The notes: generated from the sequence alone by a model not told the origin. Numbered from the stretch's first letter, positions 23,287 to 33,121 are shown. The stretch is 64,000 bases of DNA from JAIBJN01 sp963830885 (GCA_963830885.1 CAWHOA010000028.1:76544-140543), one strand, 5' to 3'. Numbers and translations are program-made.

Positions 23287-25062
23287 CTACGGGTTCTGGA
23301 TCTCGACTGCGCTCGGCGTCGGGTCGAGCCCGATGTCGAAGAAGGCTGTGTCGATCCCGGCGCCTGCGCTGAGCGAGATATCGGCGACCCCGTCGGCGGC
23401 CTGCAGGGTGTCGTTCCCGTTGCCGCCGACCAGCGAGTCGGCACCGCTACCGCCGACCATCAGGTCGTTCCCGTCGTTGCCGTTCACCTGGTCGTTGCCG
23501 TCCTCGCCGTGTAGCGCGTCGTTGCCGCTGTAGCCCGTGATGGCGTCGTTGCCCTCGCCGCCGACGATCAGGTCGTCGAGGTTCGAGCCGGTCAGCGTGT
23601 CCGCGCCGGCGCCGCCCCGGAGCACGATGCTCCCGAGGAAGACCAGCCCGGAGCCGAAGCCGCCGCGCGAGGTCAGGACGTCGTCGCCGTCACCGCCGAC
23701 CAGCTCGATCGCGTTCGGCACGGGAGTAATCGTGACGTCGACGTCGGTGTCGTTGTTGAAGGAGACACCCTTGAGGCCGATTGCGAGCGCGTCGGCGCCG
23801 GTCGTGCCCTGGAAGACGATCTGGTCGGTCGCGTCGCCGAGGTTGATCGCCATCTCGATCTCCGCGAGGCCGTTGGTCTCGAGGCCGACGCCCGGCGCGA
23901 GTGCGCCGCCCGTCTGGTCGACGGTCAGCGACTCATCCGAGCCGGCCGCGCCGTTGACCGCGATCGAGTCGGTGTTCGTCGTCGTTGCCGCGCCGCACGC
24001 GGTCGGTGTGGAGCCGAAGTGGATCGCGCCCTCGACCACGGCCAGCGTCGCCGACCCGTTGGCGGGAATCGCCGCCGTGACCGACTTCGTAGCCGCGTTG
24101 TACGCGCACGACCCGCCGGGAGGCGGAGGCGGCGGAGGCGGCCCCGCGTCGATGATCTTGTTCTCGACCGCGATCGTGGCCGGATCGAGGTTGGCGTCGA
24201 CAGTGGCCGTGTCGATGCCTGCCGCGCCGTGGATCTGCACGTCGGTCTCGCTGTCGTTCGCGAAGATCGTGTCGTCGCCGGCGCCCGCAATCAGATCGTC
24301 GGCCCCGGCGCCGCCCGTGACCGTGTCGCTGCCGTCGCCGCCGCTCACGCGGTCGTTCCCGCCGCCGCCCATGAGCGTGTCCTGCGCGCCGTAGCCGTAC
24401 ATGACGTCGTTGCCGGGGCCGCCGGTGATCACGTCGTTTCCGTTGCCGCCGTTCAACTCGTCGCCCGCGCCGCCGCCGGTGATGGTCGTGTTCCCCGGGT
24501 AGGCGAGGCCGGCGCCCCAGCCGCCGCGCGCGGTGAGGAAGTTCACGCCCGCGCCGCCGGCGATGGTCATCGTGGAGGGAAGGGGTGAGAAGACGACGTC
24601 GAGGTCGCCGTCCGAGTTGAACCCGAAGCCGGAGAACCCGGCGGCCATACGGTCGCCCGCGTTCGTGCCTATGACCCCGAAGCTGTCGCTCGTGTCGCCG
24701 AGGTTCACCTGGAACTCGATCTCGGGCAGATTCGACTCCGAGGAGAAGCCGGGGCCGATGAAGCCCTCCGACATGTCCACCGTGAGCTTCTCGACCGTCC
24801 CCGCGGCGCCGTTCACCACGATCAGGTCGGTGTTCGTCGTCGTCGCGCCGCCGCACGCGGCAGGGGCCAGCCCGAACCAGAGCTCGCCCGAAGACGTCAC
24901 CTTCAGGGTCGCCTGCGAGCCCGAGGTGATCTCAGCGGTGATCCGCTTCGTCCCCGGGTCGTACGCGCACGATTCGGCTGCCGCGCCGGCTGAGCCGGCA
25001 CCGAACACCACTGCGCCAAGAAGCGCGGTCGCCAGGACCGCGCGCAGAGTTCTGAGAACCAA
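23287..25062 (-). CDS. Secreted RTX-type calcium-binding-repeat protein with internal duplication
   Basis: 591 residues from TTG 25062, preceded by GAAAGGAAG. Signal peptide LRAVLATALLGAVVFGAGSAGAAA. Two homologous halves (about 30-310 and 330-590) joined by a run of nine prolines: each starts SCAY..TK..TA with a conserved Cys, ACG.ATTTNTD and NGAAG, then has RTX nonapeptide repeats (GGNGNDVITGGPGNDVMYG; GGEGNDAITGYSGNDALHG) forming calcium-loaded beta-rolls. Each half ends in a similar motif (GIDTATVDANLDP, GIDTAFFDIGLDP). No enzymatic domain. Probably an extracellular or surface matrix protein; the type I secretion system usually linked to RTX proteins is replaced by Sec export. Confidence 0.85.
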   Translation of the reverse strand: MVLRTLRAVLATALLGAVVFGAGSAGAAAESCAYDPGTKRITAEITSGSQATLKVTSSGELWFGLAPAACGGATTTNTDLIVVNGAAGTVEKLTVDMSEGFIGPGFSSESNLPEIEFQVNLGDTSDSFGVIGTNAGDRMAAGFSGFGFNSDGDLDVVFSPLPSTMTIAGGAGVNFLTARGGWGAGLAYPGNTTITGGGAGDELNGGNGNDVITGGPGNDVMYGYGAQDTLMGGGGNDRVSGGDGSDTVTGGAGADDLIAGAGDDTIFANDSETDVQIHGAAGIDTATVDANLDPATIAVENKIIDAGPPPPPPPPGGSCAYNAATKSVTAAIPANGSATLAVVEGAIHFGSTPTACGAATTTNTDSIAVNGAAGSDESLTVDQTGGALAPGVGLETNGLAEIEMAINLGDATDQIVFQGTTGADALAIGLKGVSFNNDTDVDVTITPVPNAIELVGGDGDDVLTSRGGFGSGLVFLGSIVLRGGAGADTLTGSNLDDLIVGGEGNDAITGYSGNDALHGEDGNDQVNGNDGNDLMVGGSGADSLVGGNGNDTLQAADGVADISLSAGAGIDTAFFDIGLDPTPSAVEIQNP

Positions 25063-25277
25063 CGCCGCTTCCTTTCCCCGTCTAGATCTAGCCTTCCTCC
25101 CACGAGAGTACGCCAGGAGTGTCGCTGTTTCAACAGCTGCGGAGCAGGACTAGCCGAGAGTCGAGGGAAGCGCCGAGCGCTCCTACGGCCGTTGGAGGAG
25201 CGTCTTCGACCGCGCTGGGAGCCTGATCGGGACGCGGTCGAAGTCTAGGTTGCGCTTTTTCGGGGCAGGATCGCAGC
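25063..25277. other. Divergent intergenic region, no feature recognised
   Basis: 215 bp between the RTX gene (minus) and topoisomerase IB (plus). It should hold two divergent promoters. I see no strong dyad, RNA gene or small coding region. Confidence 0.5.
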
Positions 25278-26321
25278 GTGGCGCGCCTGCGCAGAGCCGA
25301 CAGCTCGGGGCCGGGCCTAGCCCGCCGGGGGCGCGGGCGCGGCTTCGAGTACCTGGACGAGTCCGGCGCCCGCGTCGACACGGCCACGGCCAAACGGATC
25401 CGGGCGCTCGCGATCCCGCCGGCCTGGGCGGACGTCTGGATCTGCCCCGAGCCCAACGGCCACATCCAGGCGGTGGGCACGGACGCGGCGGGACGGCGGC
25501 AGTACCTCTACCACCCGGATTGGCGCCGGCGTCGGGACCGCCAGAAGTTCGCCGAGATGACCCGGTTCGCGCGGGTGCTCCCTGAGCTGCGCGACGCGGC
25601 CGCCGGCGACCTGCGCCGGCGCGGGCTCGTCCGGGAGCGGGTGCTGGCCTGCGCCGTGCGCCTCCTCGACCGCGGGTTCTTCCGGATCGGGACGGAGGGC
25701 TACGCCGCCGAGAACGGCTCGTACGGGCTCGCGACCATGCAGCGTCGGCACGTGACGCTCGAGCCGGGCGGGGCGGTCCGCTTCGACTACCGCTCCAAGG
25801 GCGGGAAGCGCCGTGTCCAATCCGTCGTCGACCCCCAGGTCCTCACGGTCGTCCAGGCGCTCAAGCGTCGGCGCACCGGGACCGAGTTGCTCGCGTACCG
25901 ATCGGGCAGGGCCTGGGTCGACGTCACCTCGGACGACATCAACCAGTACATCAAGGAGGCCACGCGCGACACGTTCACGGCCAAGGACTTCCGCACCTGG
26001 AACGCGACCGTGCTCGCTGCCGTCGCGCTCGCGGTCTCGAGCGAGGCGCATGGCTCGAAGGCCGCGCGCACGCGGGCCATCTCCCGCGCGGTGCAGGAGG
26101 TGGCCTACTACCTCGGCAACACGCCGGCCGTCTGCCGCGCCTCCTACATCGACCCGCGCGTCTTCGACCGCTTCCGCGACGGGCTCACGATCGGCGGCGC
26201 CCTCGCGAAGCTCGGCGAGGGCGACCGTGGCGAGCCGGCGACCCAAGGCGCGGTCGAGGAAGCGGTGCTCGACCTGCTCGAGCGGGACGTCGACTCCCCG
26301 GCGCTCGAGCGCGTCCGCTAG
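25278..26321 (+). CDS. DNA topoisomerase IB
   Basis: 347 residues from GTG 25278. Bacterial/poxvirus-type type IB topoisomerase, relaxing supercoils through a 3'-phosphotyrosine intermediate. N-terminal domain (GFEYLDESGARVDTATAKRI, NGHIQAVGTDAAGRRQYLYH) and catalytic domain: RVLACAVRLLDRGFFRIG, the catalytic Lys-containing FDYRSKGGKRR, KDFRTWNATVLAA (catalytic Arg), and YLGNTPAVCRASYIDPRVF, with the tyrosine nucleophile and the Asn that replaces His in bacterial members. Length typical. Its downstream neighbour is on the opposite strand. Confidence 0.93.
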   Translation: MARLRRADSSGPGLARRGRGRGFEYLDESGARVDTATAKRIRALAIPPAWADVWICPEPNGHIQAVGTDAAGRRQYLYHPDWRRRRDRQKFAEMTRFARVLPELRDAAAGDLRRRGLVRERVLACAVRLLDRGFFRIGTEGYAAENGSYGLATMQRRHVTLEPGGAVRFDYRSKGGKRRVQSVVDPQVLTVVQALKRRRTGTELLAYRSGRAWVDVTSDDINQYIKEATRDTFTAKDFRTWNATVLAAVALAVSSEAHGSKAARTRAISRAVQEVAYYLGNTPAVCRASYIDPRVFDRFRDGLTIGGALAKLGEGDRGEPATQGAVEEAVLDLLERDVDSPALERVR

Positions 26322-26397
26322 CGCCGCGAGATAGCCCTGCGCCTGGCCCGTCATTGGGCCTTGACTGCACAGAGCCTGGACGGCGACGTGATCGTCT

Positions 26398-26655
26398 CTA
26401 AACGGCCTGCTGGGCCGGGTCCGCGGCGGGTGCGGTCCCATCGGCACGGTCGCGCTCCGCCTGGCGGTCGCGACTGGCGAAGTAGTCCCGCACAGCGATG
26501 CCGGTGAGGAGGACGAACATCGCCTTCACGTCGTCGGTGCGCGCCGCGACCGGGACGAACAGCACGGCGGCGGTGATCCCCACGAGCAGGATGGTCAGGA
26601 ACGCCCTGACGCTGCCGTTGGGGAGACCGAGCGGATCCTGCGAGCTCTTGTTCAT
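26398..26655 (-). CDS. Small membrane protein
   Basis: About 85 residues; start ATG 26655 (GTG 26661 is possible). Two hydrophobic stretches, AFLTILLVGITAAVLFVPVA and AMFVLLTGIAVRDYFA, then a charged cytoplasmic tail RDRQAERDRADG. No motif of known function. Convergent with topoisomerase IB. Short membrane protein of unknown role. Confidence 0.6.
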   Translation of the reverse strand: MNKSSQDPLGLPNGSVRAFLTILLVGITAAVLFVPVAARTDDVKAMFVLLTGIAVRDYFASRDRQAERDRADGTAPAADPAQQAV

Positions 26656-26701
26656 GCCCACGGGACGGGGCGGTGGCCGCGAATCTTCCCTCTTGGGAGG
26701 C

Positions 26702-29700
26702 CTAGCCGAGCCGGATCGACTCGGGCGGGAGCGGCAACGGCTGGGCGGCTGCCTCCGGAGGGAGCTCCGGCGGGGGCTGCGCCACCCGCGAACCGGACTG
26801 GATCAGGTTCCGCACCTCGCGCAGCGCAACCGACAGCGTCTCGAGGCTCGAGAGCCCGCCCATGCGGATGTCCGAGACGACCTGCAGGGAGCGGTCGGCA
26901 CCGGCGCGGTTCCGCGCGTACCACTCGTCGGCGCGGGCATCGGGCTCGAGCCCCGGCCCGCCGGTCTGGAGCGCCTCCTGCGTGAGGGCGCTGTGGAGGG
27001 CATACAGCTCGTCGCGCAGAGAGGCGCGCGCCAGGGTCTGCCAGCGGTTGTCGCGCGGGAGCGCGGTGATCTCGTCGCGGAGCCACTGGAGCTGGAGGCG
27101 GGCGCCGACCGCGTGGTAGACGGCCGCCACCTCCTCGAGCGGAGCGCCGGTGGTGCCGGCAACCTCGACGATGTCGAGCGCCGAGAACGTCGCGCCCAGG
27201 CCGGCCACGCGCGCAGCGAGCTCCTCGGGCACGCCCGCGTGGACGTACTCGGCGGTCGCGCTCTCGAGCGCCGCACGGTCGGCGCCGTGCAGGAGGCCGC
27301 GGAGCGTGTCGGCGAGGAGCGCGGCCCCCGGAGCGAAGCGCGCGATCTCGGCGGCGATGTCGAGCGGCCGTGGGCGGGTCCGCACGAGCCAGCGCGTTGC
27401 GCGCTCCACGAGCTTTCGGCCCTCGAGCAGCATCTCGAGCTGGACGCCGGCTGGGATGGCGGAGTCGAGCTCCTCGATCGATGTCCACAGCGCCCTCAGG
27501 TCGAAGACCTCGCGCGCGACCGTATAGGCCCGGGCGATGTCGTCGGCCCCGGCACCCGTCTCCTCCGCGATCCGGAACGCGAACGTGATGCCGGCGCGGT
27601 TGACCAGGCTGTTGGTCACGTAGGTGGCGATCAGCTCGCGCCGCAGCCGGTGCCCCTCCATCTGTCCGGCGAAGCGCTCCGTGAGGACGCGCGGGAAGTA
27701 GCGGGTGAGCTCCGCGGTCATGAACTCGTCGTCGGGAAGATCCGAGCCGACGAGCGCGTCGAAGAGCTCGATCTTCGAGAACGAGAGCAGGACGGCCAGC
27801 TCCGGCAGGACGAGGCCGCCCCCGACGGCGCCGCGCTCCGAGAGCACCTCGTCGCTCGGGAGCGACTCCAGCTCGCGATTGAGCCGGTCGCTCTGCTCGA
27901 GGTGCCCGATCAGCCGGGCGTGGACGCCGAGCATCGACGGAGCCTGCCGTCCTGCCAGGCTGAGTGCCTGGGTCTGGCGGTAGTTGTTGCGCAGGACGAG
28001 CCTGGCCACGTCGTCGGTCATCTCGGCCAGCAGCTCGTTCCGCTGCTTCGCCGTCATGTCACCCGCGGCCACGACCGCGTCGAGGAGGATCTTGATGTTG
28101 ACCTCGTGGTCGGAGCAGTCGACGCCCGCCGAGTTGTCGATTGCGTCGGTGTAGATCCGCCCGCCCGCGAGCGCGTACTCGATCCGACCCTTCTGGGTGA
28201 AGCCGAGGTTGCCGCCCTCGCCGACCACCCTGGCGCGCAGGTCGCGGCCGTCCACGCGGAGCGCATCGTTCGCCTTGTCGCCGACGGCCAGGTGCTGCTC
28301 CGTGGAGGCCTTGACGAAGGTGCCGATCCCTCCGTTCCAGAGCAGGTCGACCGGGGCAGCGAGAATGGCGCGGATCAGCTCGTTCGGGGTGAGCGCCTCG
28401 ACCTCGATCCCGAGCGCCCGCCGGGCCTCCGGTGAGAGCTCGATGGACTTGGCGGTGCGCGGGAAGACGCCGCCGCCGGCGGAGATCGCGGCGGTGTCGT
28501 AGTCGGCCCAGCTCGAGCGCGGGAGCGCGAAGAGGCGCTCGCGCTCGGCGTAGCTCGCCTCCGGGTCGGGATCCGGGTCGAGGAAGACGTGCTCGTGGTT
28601 GAAGGCGGCCACGAGCTTCAGGTGCCGGGAGAGGAGCATGCCGTTCCCGAAGACGTCGCCCGCCATGTCGCCGATCCCCACGGCCGTGAAGTCCGTGGCC
28701 TGAACATCGACGCCGAGCTCGCGGAAGTGCCGCTTGACCGACTCCCACGCTCCCCGGGCCGTGATTCCCATCGCCTTGTGGTCGTAGCCGGCTGAGCCGC
28801 CCGAGGCGAAGGCGTCGCTGAGCCAGAACCCGTACTCGGCGGCGATCCCGTTGGCGATGTCCGAGAAGCTGGCGGTGCCCTTGTCGGCGGCGACGACCAG
28901 GTAGGGGTCGTCGTCGTCGTAGCGGACGACGTCCGGCGGCGGCGCCGCCTCGCCGGCGACGAGGTTGTCGGTGAGGTCGAGGAGCCCGCGCATGAGCGTC
29001 CGGTAGGAGTCGACGACCTCCTCGCGCAGCGCCTCGCGCTCGGCCGGCGGCTGCTTGACCACGAACCCGCCTTTCGCCCCCACCGGCACGATCACCGCGT
29101 TCTTGACCATCTGCGCCTTCATCAGCCCGAGCACCTCGGTGCGGAAGTCTTCGCGGCGGTCGGACCAGCGGATCCCTCCACGGGCGACCTTGCCGCCGCG
29201 GAGGTGGACGCCCTCCATGCGCGGCGAGTAGATCCAGATCTCGTAGCGGGGCCGCGGAAGCGGCAGGTCGGGGACGAGGGCGGGGTCGAACTTGAAGGCG
29301 AGGTACGGCTTGGCGCGTCCTTCGGCGTCGCGCTGGAAGTAGTTCGTGCGCAGGGTGGCCTGGACGAGCCGGAGGAAGCCTCGAAGGATGCGGTCCCGGT
29401 CGAGGCTCGGGACCGCGTCGATCTCCTCCTCGATCCGCGCGGCGAGGCCCCCGACCTCCTCGGCCCGATCCCGCTCCTGGGCCGGGTCGAAGCGGATCCG
29501 GAAAAGCTCGACCAGCTTCCGCGCGATGCTCGCGTAGTCGCCGAGCGTGTCCTCCATGTAGGTCTGGCTGAACGTGCTGCCGGCCTGGCGCAGGTACTTC
29601 GCGAGCGCGCGCAGGACGGAGACCTCCCGCGAGGTCAGTCCCGCGCGCAGGACGAGCCTGTTGAAGCCGTCGACCTCGATCTCCCCGCGCCAGGCCTGCG

Positions 29701-31606
29701 CGAAGGCGTCCTTGAACGCCTCGCCGACGGCCTCGAGGTCGATGGCGCCCTCCTCGCTCGTGAGCCCGAAGTCGTAGATCCAGGCGTCGACGGGGCCGGC
29801 GCGGTCGATCTCGTACGGCCGCTCGTCGTAGACCTTCACGCCGAGGTCCTCGAGCAGCGGCAGCACGTCCGAAAGGAGGATGGGCCGGCCCGAGCGCAGC
29901 AGCTTGAGGACGAAGAAGTCGTCCGCGGCCTCGAGCGGCCGGTAGAGCGTCATCTTCAGGTCGCCCGCGGGGTCGAGGCGCTCCATCCGCAGGATGTCGA
30001 GGACGGCAGCAGCCGGGGTGAAGTCCTCCTTGTAGGCGGCCGGGAACGCGTCGCGATACTGGCCGTAGAGCTCGGTGCCCTGCTCCTCCCCGAGCTGGTC
30101 GACGAGGGCGTCGAGGAGGTCATCGGCCCACGAGCGGGTCGCCTCGACGATGCGCTCCTCGATCTGACGGACGTCGTAGTCCGGGTGGCTTCCGGGCTTC
30201 GTGTGCACGACGTAGTGGAGCCGTGCGAGCACGGACTCCGACAGGCGGATGTTCCAGTCGACGCTCGTGCCGCCGAAGACCTCGCGGAGCAGCTCCTGGA
30301 TCGCCTCCCGCACCTGCGTGTTGAAGCGGTCGCGGGGGACGTACACCAGGCACGAGAAGAAGCGCCCGAAGCGGTCGCGGCGGACGAACAGACGGACGCG
30401 CTGGCGCTCGCCGAGCTCCAGGATCCCGAGCGCGGTCTCGAACAGGTCGTCGTCGGAGATCTGGAAGAGCTCGTCCCGCGGGTACGTCTCGAGGATCTCG
30501 ACGAGGGCCTTGTCGGCATGGCTTCCGGGTGGCATGCCCGAGCGCTCCCGGACCTTGCGGATCTTGCGGCGCAGCAGCGGGATCTCGTCCGGCCGCGCGC
30601 TGTAGGCAGTCGACGTGTAGAGGCCGAGGAAGCGGCGCTCGCCGGCGACCTCGCCGGCCTCGTCGAAGCGCTTGACGCCGACGTAGTCGAGGTAGGAGGG
30701 CCGGTGCACGGTCGCCCGGGAGTTGGCCTTCGTAAGGACGAGGATCTCCTTCTCGCGCGCGAGAGCCTGCGCCTCGGGCCCGAGCTTGACGATGCCCGGG
30801 TCGGGCTCGCTGTCGCGCAGGATCCCCAGCCCTGTCCCCGGGACGCGGCGGAGCGCCTCTTCGCCGTCGTCGGTGACGAGGTCGTACTCGTGGTAACCCA
30901 GGAAGGTGAAGTGGTGGTCGAGGATCCACTCGAGGAGCGCCGTCGCCTCGGCCAGCTCCTCGGCGTCGACCGGCGGCGGGCGCTCGACCAGGTCGGCCGT
31001 GACCTCGCGGCCGCGCTCGACCATTGCGGGCCAGTCCTCCACCGCCGCGCGGACGTCCGCGAGGGCGCGCTCGACCCCCGTCCGGACCTCCTGGAGATGG
31101 GCCGGGTCCGTCTCGCGCACGATCTCCGCGTGGATGAAGGACTCGAGCTCGCATGTCTCCGCCTCGGCGTCGTGGGGGAGTACCTCGAGCAGGCGGCCCT
31201 CCTCGTCGCGGCGAACGCGCACGACCGGATGGATGATGAGATGGACGCCGCTCCCGAGCCGGTTGAGCTCCATGCTCACCGAGTCGACGAGGAACGGCAT
31301 GTCGTCGTTGACGATCTCGACCACGGTGTGGGTGGAGACCCAGCCGTGCTCCTCGAGCTGCGGCGTGTACACGCGGATCTTGGGCTCGCCGGCGACGCGC
31401 CGCGCACCGAAGTTCAGGTGAGCGAGCGCGGCGCCGTAGAGGTCGTCGACGCTTCGCTCGAGCAGGTCGTCGGCCGCTACGGCGCCGTAGTAGATGCGGA
31501 CGAAGGCTTCGAGGCGCGCAGCCTGCTCCGCTGGGAGCTTCGCGTGCGCGTGCTCGACCGTCTTCTCGATCAGACCGGCCTTCGCCTCGTCGGGCTTCGA
31601 GCTCAT
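26702..31606 (-). CDS. gdh: NAD-specific glutamate dehydrogenase, large (180-kDa) class
   Basis: 1,634 residues from ATG 31606 (an upstream GTG at 31636 adds ten). Oxidative deamination of L-glutamate to 2-oxoglutarate and ammonia with NAD. Length and layout match the GDH-180 class of actinobacteria and Pseudomonas. N-terminal ACT-like regulatory segments (STHTVVEIVNDDMPFLVDSV), long central region, then the catalytic domain: GGIRWSDRREDFRTEVLGLM and IVPVGAKGGFVVK (substrate Lys), followed by the Rossmann region with GIGDMAGDVFGNGMLLS and the C-terminal all-helical part ending EAAAQPLPLPPESIRLG. Intact reading frame over 4.9 kb. Monocistronic in appearance; next gene upstream is on the same strand but 100 bp away. 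Confidence 0.95.
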   Translation of the reverse strand: MSSKPDEAKAGLIEKTVEHAHAKLPAEQAARLEAFVRIYYGAVAADDLLERSVDDLYGAALAHLNFGARRVAGEPKIRVYTPQLEEHGWVSTHTVVEIVNDDMPFLVDSVSMELNRLGSGVHLIIHPVVRVRRDEEGRLLEVLPHDAEAETCELESFIHAEIVRETDPAHLQEVRTGVERALADVRAAVEDWPAMVERGREVTADLVERPPPVDAEELAEATALLEWILDHHFTFLGYHEYDLVTDDGEEALRRVPGTGLGILRDSEPDPGIVKLGPEAQALAREKEILVLTKANSRATVHRPSYLDYVGVKRFDEAGEVAGERRFLGLYTSTAYSARPDEIPLLRRKIRKVRERSGMPPGSHADKALVEILETYPRDELFQISDDDLFETALGILELGERQRVRLFVRRDRFGRFFSCLVYVPRDRFNTQVREAIQELLREVFGGTSVDWNIRLSESVLARLHYVVHTKPGSHPDYDVRQIEERIVEATRSWADDLLDALVDQLGEEQGTELYGQYRDAFPAAYKEDFTPAAAVLDILRMERLDPAGDLKMTLYRPLEAADDFFVLKLLRSGRPILLSDVLPLLEDLGVKVYDERPYEIDRAGPVDAWIYDFGLTSEEGAIDLEAVGEAFKDAFAQAWRGEIEVDGFNRLVLRAGLTSREVSVLRALAKYLRQAGSTFSQTYMEDTLGDYASIARKLVELFRIRFDPAQERDRAEEVGGLAARIEEEIDAVPSLDRDRILRGFLRLVQATLRTNYFQRDAEGRAKPYLAFKFDPALVPDLPLPRPRYEIWIYSPRMEGVHLRGGKVARGGIRWSDRREDFRTEVLGLMKAQMVKNAVIVPVGAKGGFVVKQPPAEREALREEVVDSYRTLMRGLLDLTDNLVAGEAAPPPDVVRYDDDDPYLVVAADKGTASFSDIANGIAAEYGFWLSDAFASGGSAGYDHKAMGITARGAWESVKRHFRELGVDVQATDFTAVGIGDMAGDVFGNGMLLSRHLKLVAAFNHEHVFLDPDPDPEASYAERERLFALPRSSWADYDTAAISAGGGVFPRTAKSIELSPEARRALGIEVEALTPNELIRAILAAPVDLLWNGGIGTFVKASTEQHLAVGDKANDALRVDGRDLRARVVGEGGNLGFTQKGRIEYALAGGRIYTDAIDNSAGVDCSDHEVNIKILLDAVVAAGDMTAKQRNELLAEMTDDVARLVLRNNYRQTQALSLAGRQAPSMLGVHARLIGHLEQSDRLNRELESLPSDEVLSERGAVGGGLVLPELAVLLSFSKIELFDALVGSDLPDDEFMTAELTRYFPRVLTERFAGQMEGHRLRRELIATYVTNSLVNRAGITFAFRIAEETGAGADDIARAYTVAREVFDLRALWTSIEELDSAIPAGVQLEMLLEGRKLVERATRWLVRTRPRPLDIAAEIARFAPGAALLADTLRGLLHGADRAALESATAEYVHAGVPEELAARVAGLGATFSALDIVEVAGTTGAPLEEVAAVYHAVGARLQLQWLRDEITALPRDNRWQTLARASLRDELYALHSALTQEALQTGGPGLEPDARADEWYARNRAGADRSLQVVSDIRMGGLSSLETLSVALREVRNLIQSGSRVAQPPPELPPEAAAQPLPLPPESIRLG

Positions 31607-31712
31607 GGTCTCTACCGACAGTCTGTCCGACGGCACTCGCGCTGTCGACTCGGAGGTTGAACTCGAACCAAAATGGTGCCGCGGCGGCGAAGCGTCATTC
31701 TGATTCGAGCTC

Positions 31713-32483
31713 TTAGGGCTCGACGACCACCGTTCCCTTCATGCCCGGATGGAGCGCGCAGAGGTAGTGGTGCTCGCCGGGGCTGTCGAAGGTGGTCTCG
31801 AAGCTGGCACCCTGGGCCATCGCGCCCGAGTCGAAGGAGCCGCCCTCGGCCGTGACCGTGTGCTCGGCAGGGTCGTGGTTCTCCCAGGTGACGGGCTGTC
31901 CGGCCTGGACGGTCACGGTCGCCGGCGAGAACGCGAAGGCCTCGATGGAAACCGCGGTGGTGCCGCCCGCAGGCGGGGCCGCGGCCTGCTCGCTGAGCGG
32001 CGCGTTCGGGCGGACCTCGAGCAGCATCTCCATGCCCATGTCGTCGTGGCCCTCGACGTTGCACTCGAGCTTGTAGACGCCGGCCTCGAGGTCGAGCTCG
32101 ATCTCGACGCTCTCACCGGGCTCGAGGAGACGGGTCTCGACCTTGCTCGCGTCGTCCTCGACGTCCTCGCGCTCGATCTCGAAGCCGTGCGGCACCGTGC
32201 CGCGGTTCACGATCACGAAGGTCGCATGCCCAGGCCGGATGGCCTCGGCCTCGGGCGTGACCGCCCACTCGCCCAGGGCGACCTCGAAGCCGCCGTCGCG
32301 CGGGTCGGTCGCGATCGCGGCGGGCTGAGCGCCCGGCCCGGTTTCCGAGGCCGTTTCGTCGGTCGACGTGGGAGACGACGTCTGCGGCTCCGGAGCGGAG
32401 GCGGGGTCGGAGCCCTCGCCTCCGCAGGCGCTGAGACCGGCTGCAGCCGCAACGAGCAGCGTCAGCGGGATCAGCCGCCTCAC
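31713..32483 (-). CDS. Lipoprotein with two cupredoxin (plastocyanin-like) domains
   Basis: 256 residues from ATG 32483. Lipobox LSAC after a short signal (LIPLTLLVAAAAGLSAC), so anchored to the outer face of the membrane. Two type 1 copper domains: domain 1 with VPHGFEIE and YKLECNVEGHDDMGMEM (His, Cys, His, Met), domain 2 with AEHTVTAEGG and HYLCALHPGMKG (His, Cys, His, Met). Both sets of ligands are complete, which is unusual; electron transfer or copper storage are likely roles. Its start overlaps the end of the upstream acidic protein gene (ATGA), placing it at the end of the two-component operon that begins at 35627. Confidence 0.87.
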   Translation of the reverse strand: MRRLIPLTLLVAAAAGLSACGGEGSDPASAPEPQTSSPTSTDETASETGPGAQPAAIATDPRDGGFEVALGEWAVTPEAEAIRPGHATFVIVNRGTVPHGFEIEREDVEDDASKVETRLLEPGESVEIELDLEAGVYKLECNVEGHDDMGMEMLLEVRPNAPLSEQAAAPPAGGTTAVSIEAFAFSPATVTVQAGQPVTWENHDPAEHTVTAEGGSFDSGAMAQGASFETTFDSPGEHHYLCALHPGMKGTVVVEP

Positions 32484-32998
32484 CGGTCGTCGCCGCCGTG
32501 CCCGCTCGAGTCGTCGTCGCGGTCGTCGCCGTCTCCGTGGCCGCTGCGATCGTCGTCATCGTCGTTCCCGCTCCCCGGGCCCGAGTTGTCGTCGTCGCCG
32601 CTGTCCTCTGCGTTCCCGGGGCCGGAGTTTCCGTGCCCACCGTCGTCTCCGGCGCCCGTGCAGCGCGGGTCGTTCGCGTGCTCGGCCTCGTCGCAGGGGC
32701 CGCGCAGGTCCTCGCCAGGCTCGCGGTCGTCGTCACTCCGGTCGTCCCCGACGTCGTCTCCGGCGCCCGTGCAGCGCGGGTCGTTGGCGTGCTCGGCCTC
32801 GTCGCACGGGCCGCTGACGTCGACTCCGGTGGTCGTGGTCGTCGTGGCATCGGTCGTGGTCGAATCCTCGATCGTCGAGCTCGTGGGGGCGACCTGGGCG
32901 AGCTGATCGTCGCCGCCCCCGCTCGCTGCCAGCGCGACGCCGACGCTGAAGGCGACGACGAGCGCCGGGACGAGCATGATCTTCATCAAGGTGGACAT
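32480..32998 (-). CDS. Secreted acidic low-complexity protein with duplicated CDEAEHANDPRC motif
   Basis: 172 residues from ATG 32998, preceded by GGAGGG. Signal peptide MLVPALVVAFSVGVALA. Mature protein: Thr-rich stretch, then two copies of GPCDEAEHANDPRCTGAGDD about 38 residues apart, each with two cysteines, and a C-terminal tail made almost only of Asp, Gly, Ser, His and Asn (DRSGHGDGDDRDDDSSGHGG). The tail looks able to bind divalent cations; the paired cysteines may form a small disulfide loop. Overlaps the cupredoxin lipoprotein gene. Homologous in style to the protein encoded at 33122-33511. Family not recognised. Confidence 0.65.
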   Translation of the reverse strand: MSTLMKIMLVPALVVAFSVGVALAASGGGDDQLAQVAPTSSTIEDSTTTDATTTTTTGVDVSGPCDEAEHANDPRCTGAGDDVGDDRSDDDREPGEDLRGPCDEAEHANDPRCTGAGDDGGHGNSGPGNAEDSGDDDNSGPGSGNDDDDDRSGHGDGDDRDDDSSGHGGDDR

Positions 32999-33121
32999 CG
33001 AGTCCCTCCTGTCTCGGTTGGCAACTGCTCCTCCGAGGCTAGGAAGGGCCGGGAAAAGCGCGCCCCCGGGCGAAGTGAAGACTCGCCAGGGTCCGGTAAG
33101 GAAACGGTAGGCCGGCCGGGA

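Noticed and set aside
23400..24500. Regular short repeats that could suggest a CRISPR or satellite array
   Set aside because: They are codon-level repeats of RTX nonapeptides, in frame, with no constant repeat/spacer pattern.
29204..31660. An 818-codon open frame antisense to glutamate dehydrogenase
   Set aside because: Composition is that of a GC-driven shadow and the opposite strand encodes a fully conserved enzyme.
33001..33121. Possible small gene or RNA between the two acidic protein genes
   Set aside because: No start with ribosome site and no stable structure beyond ordinary GC-rich pairing.
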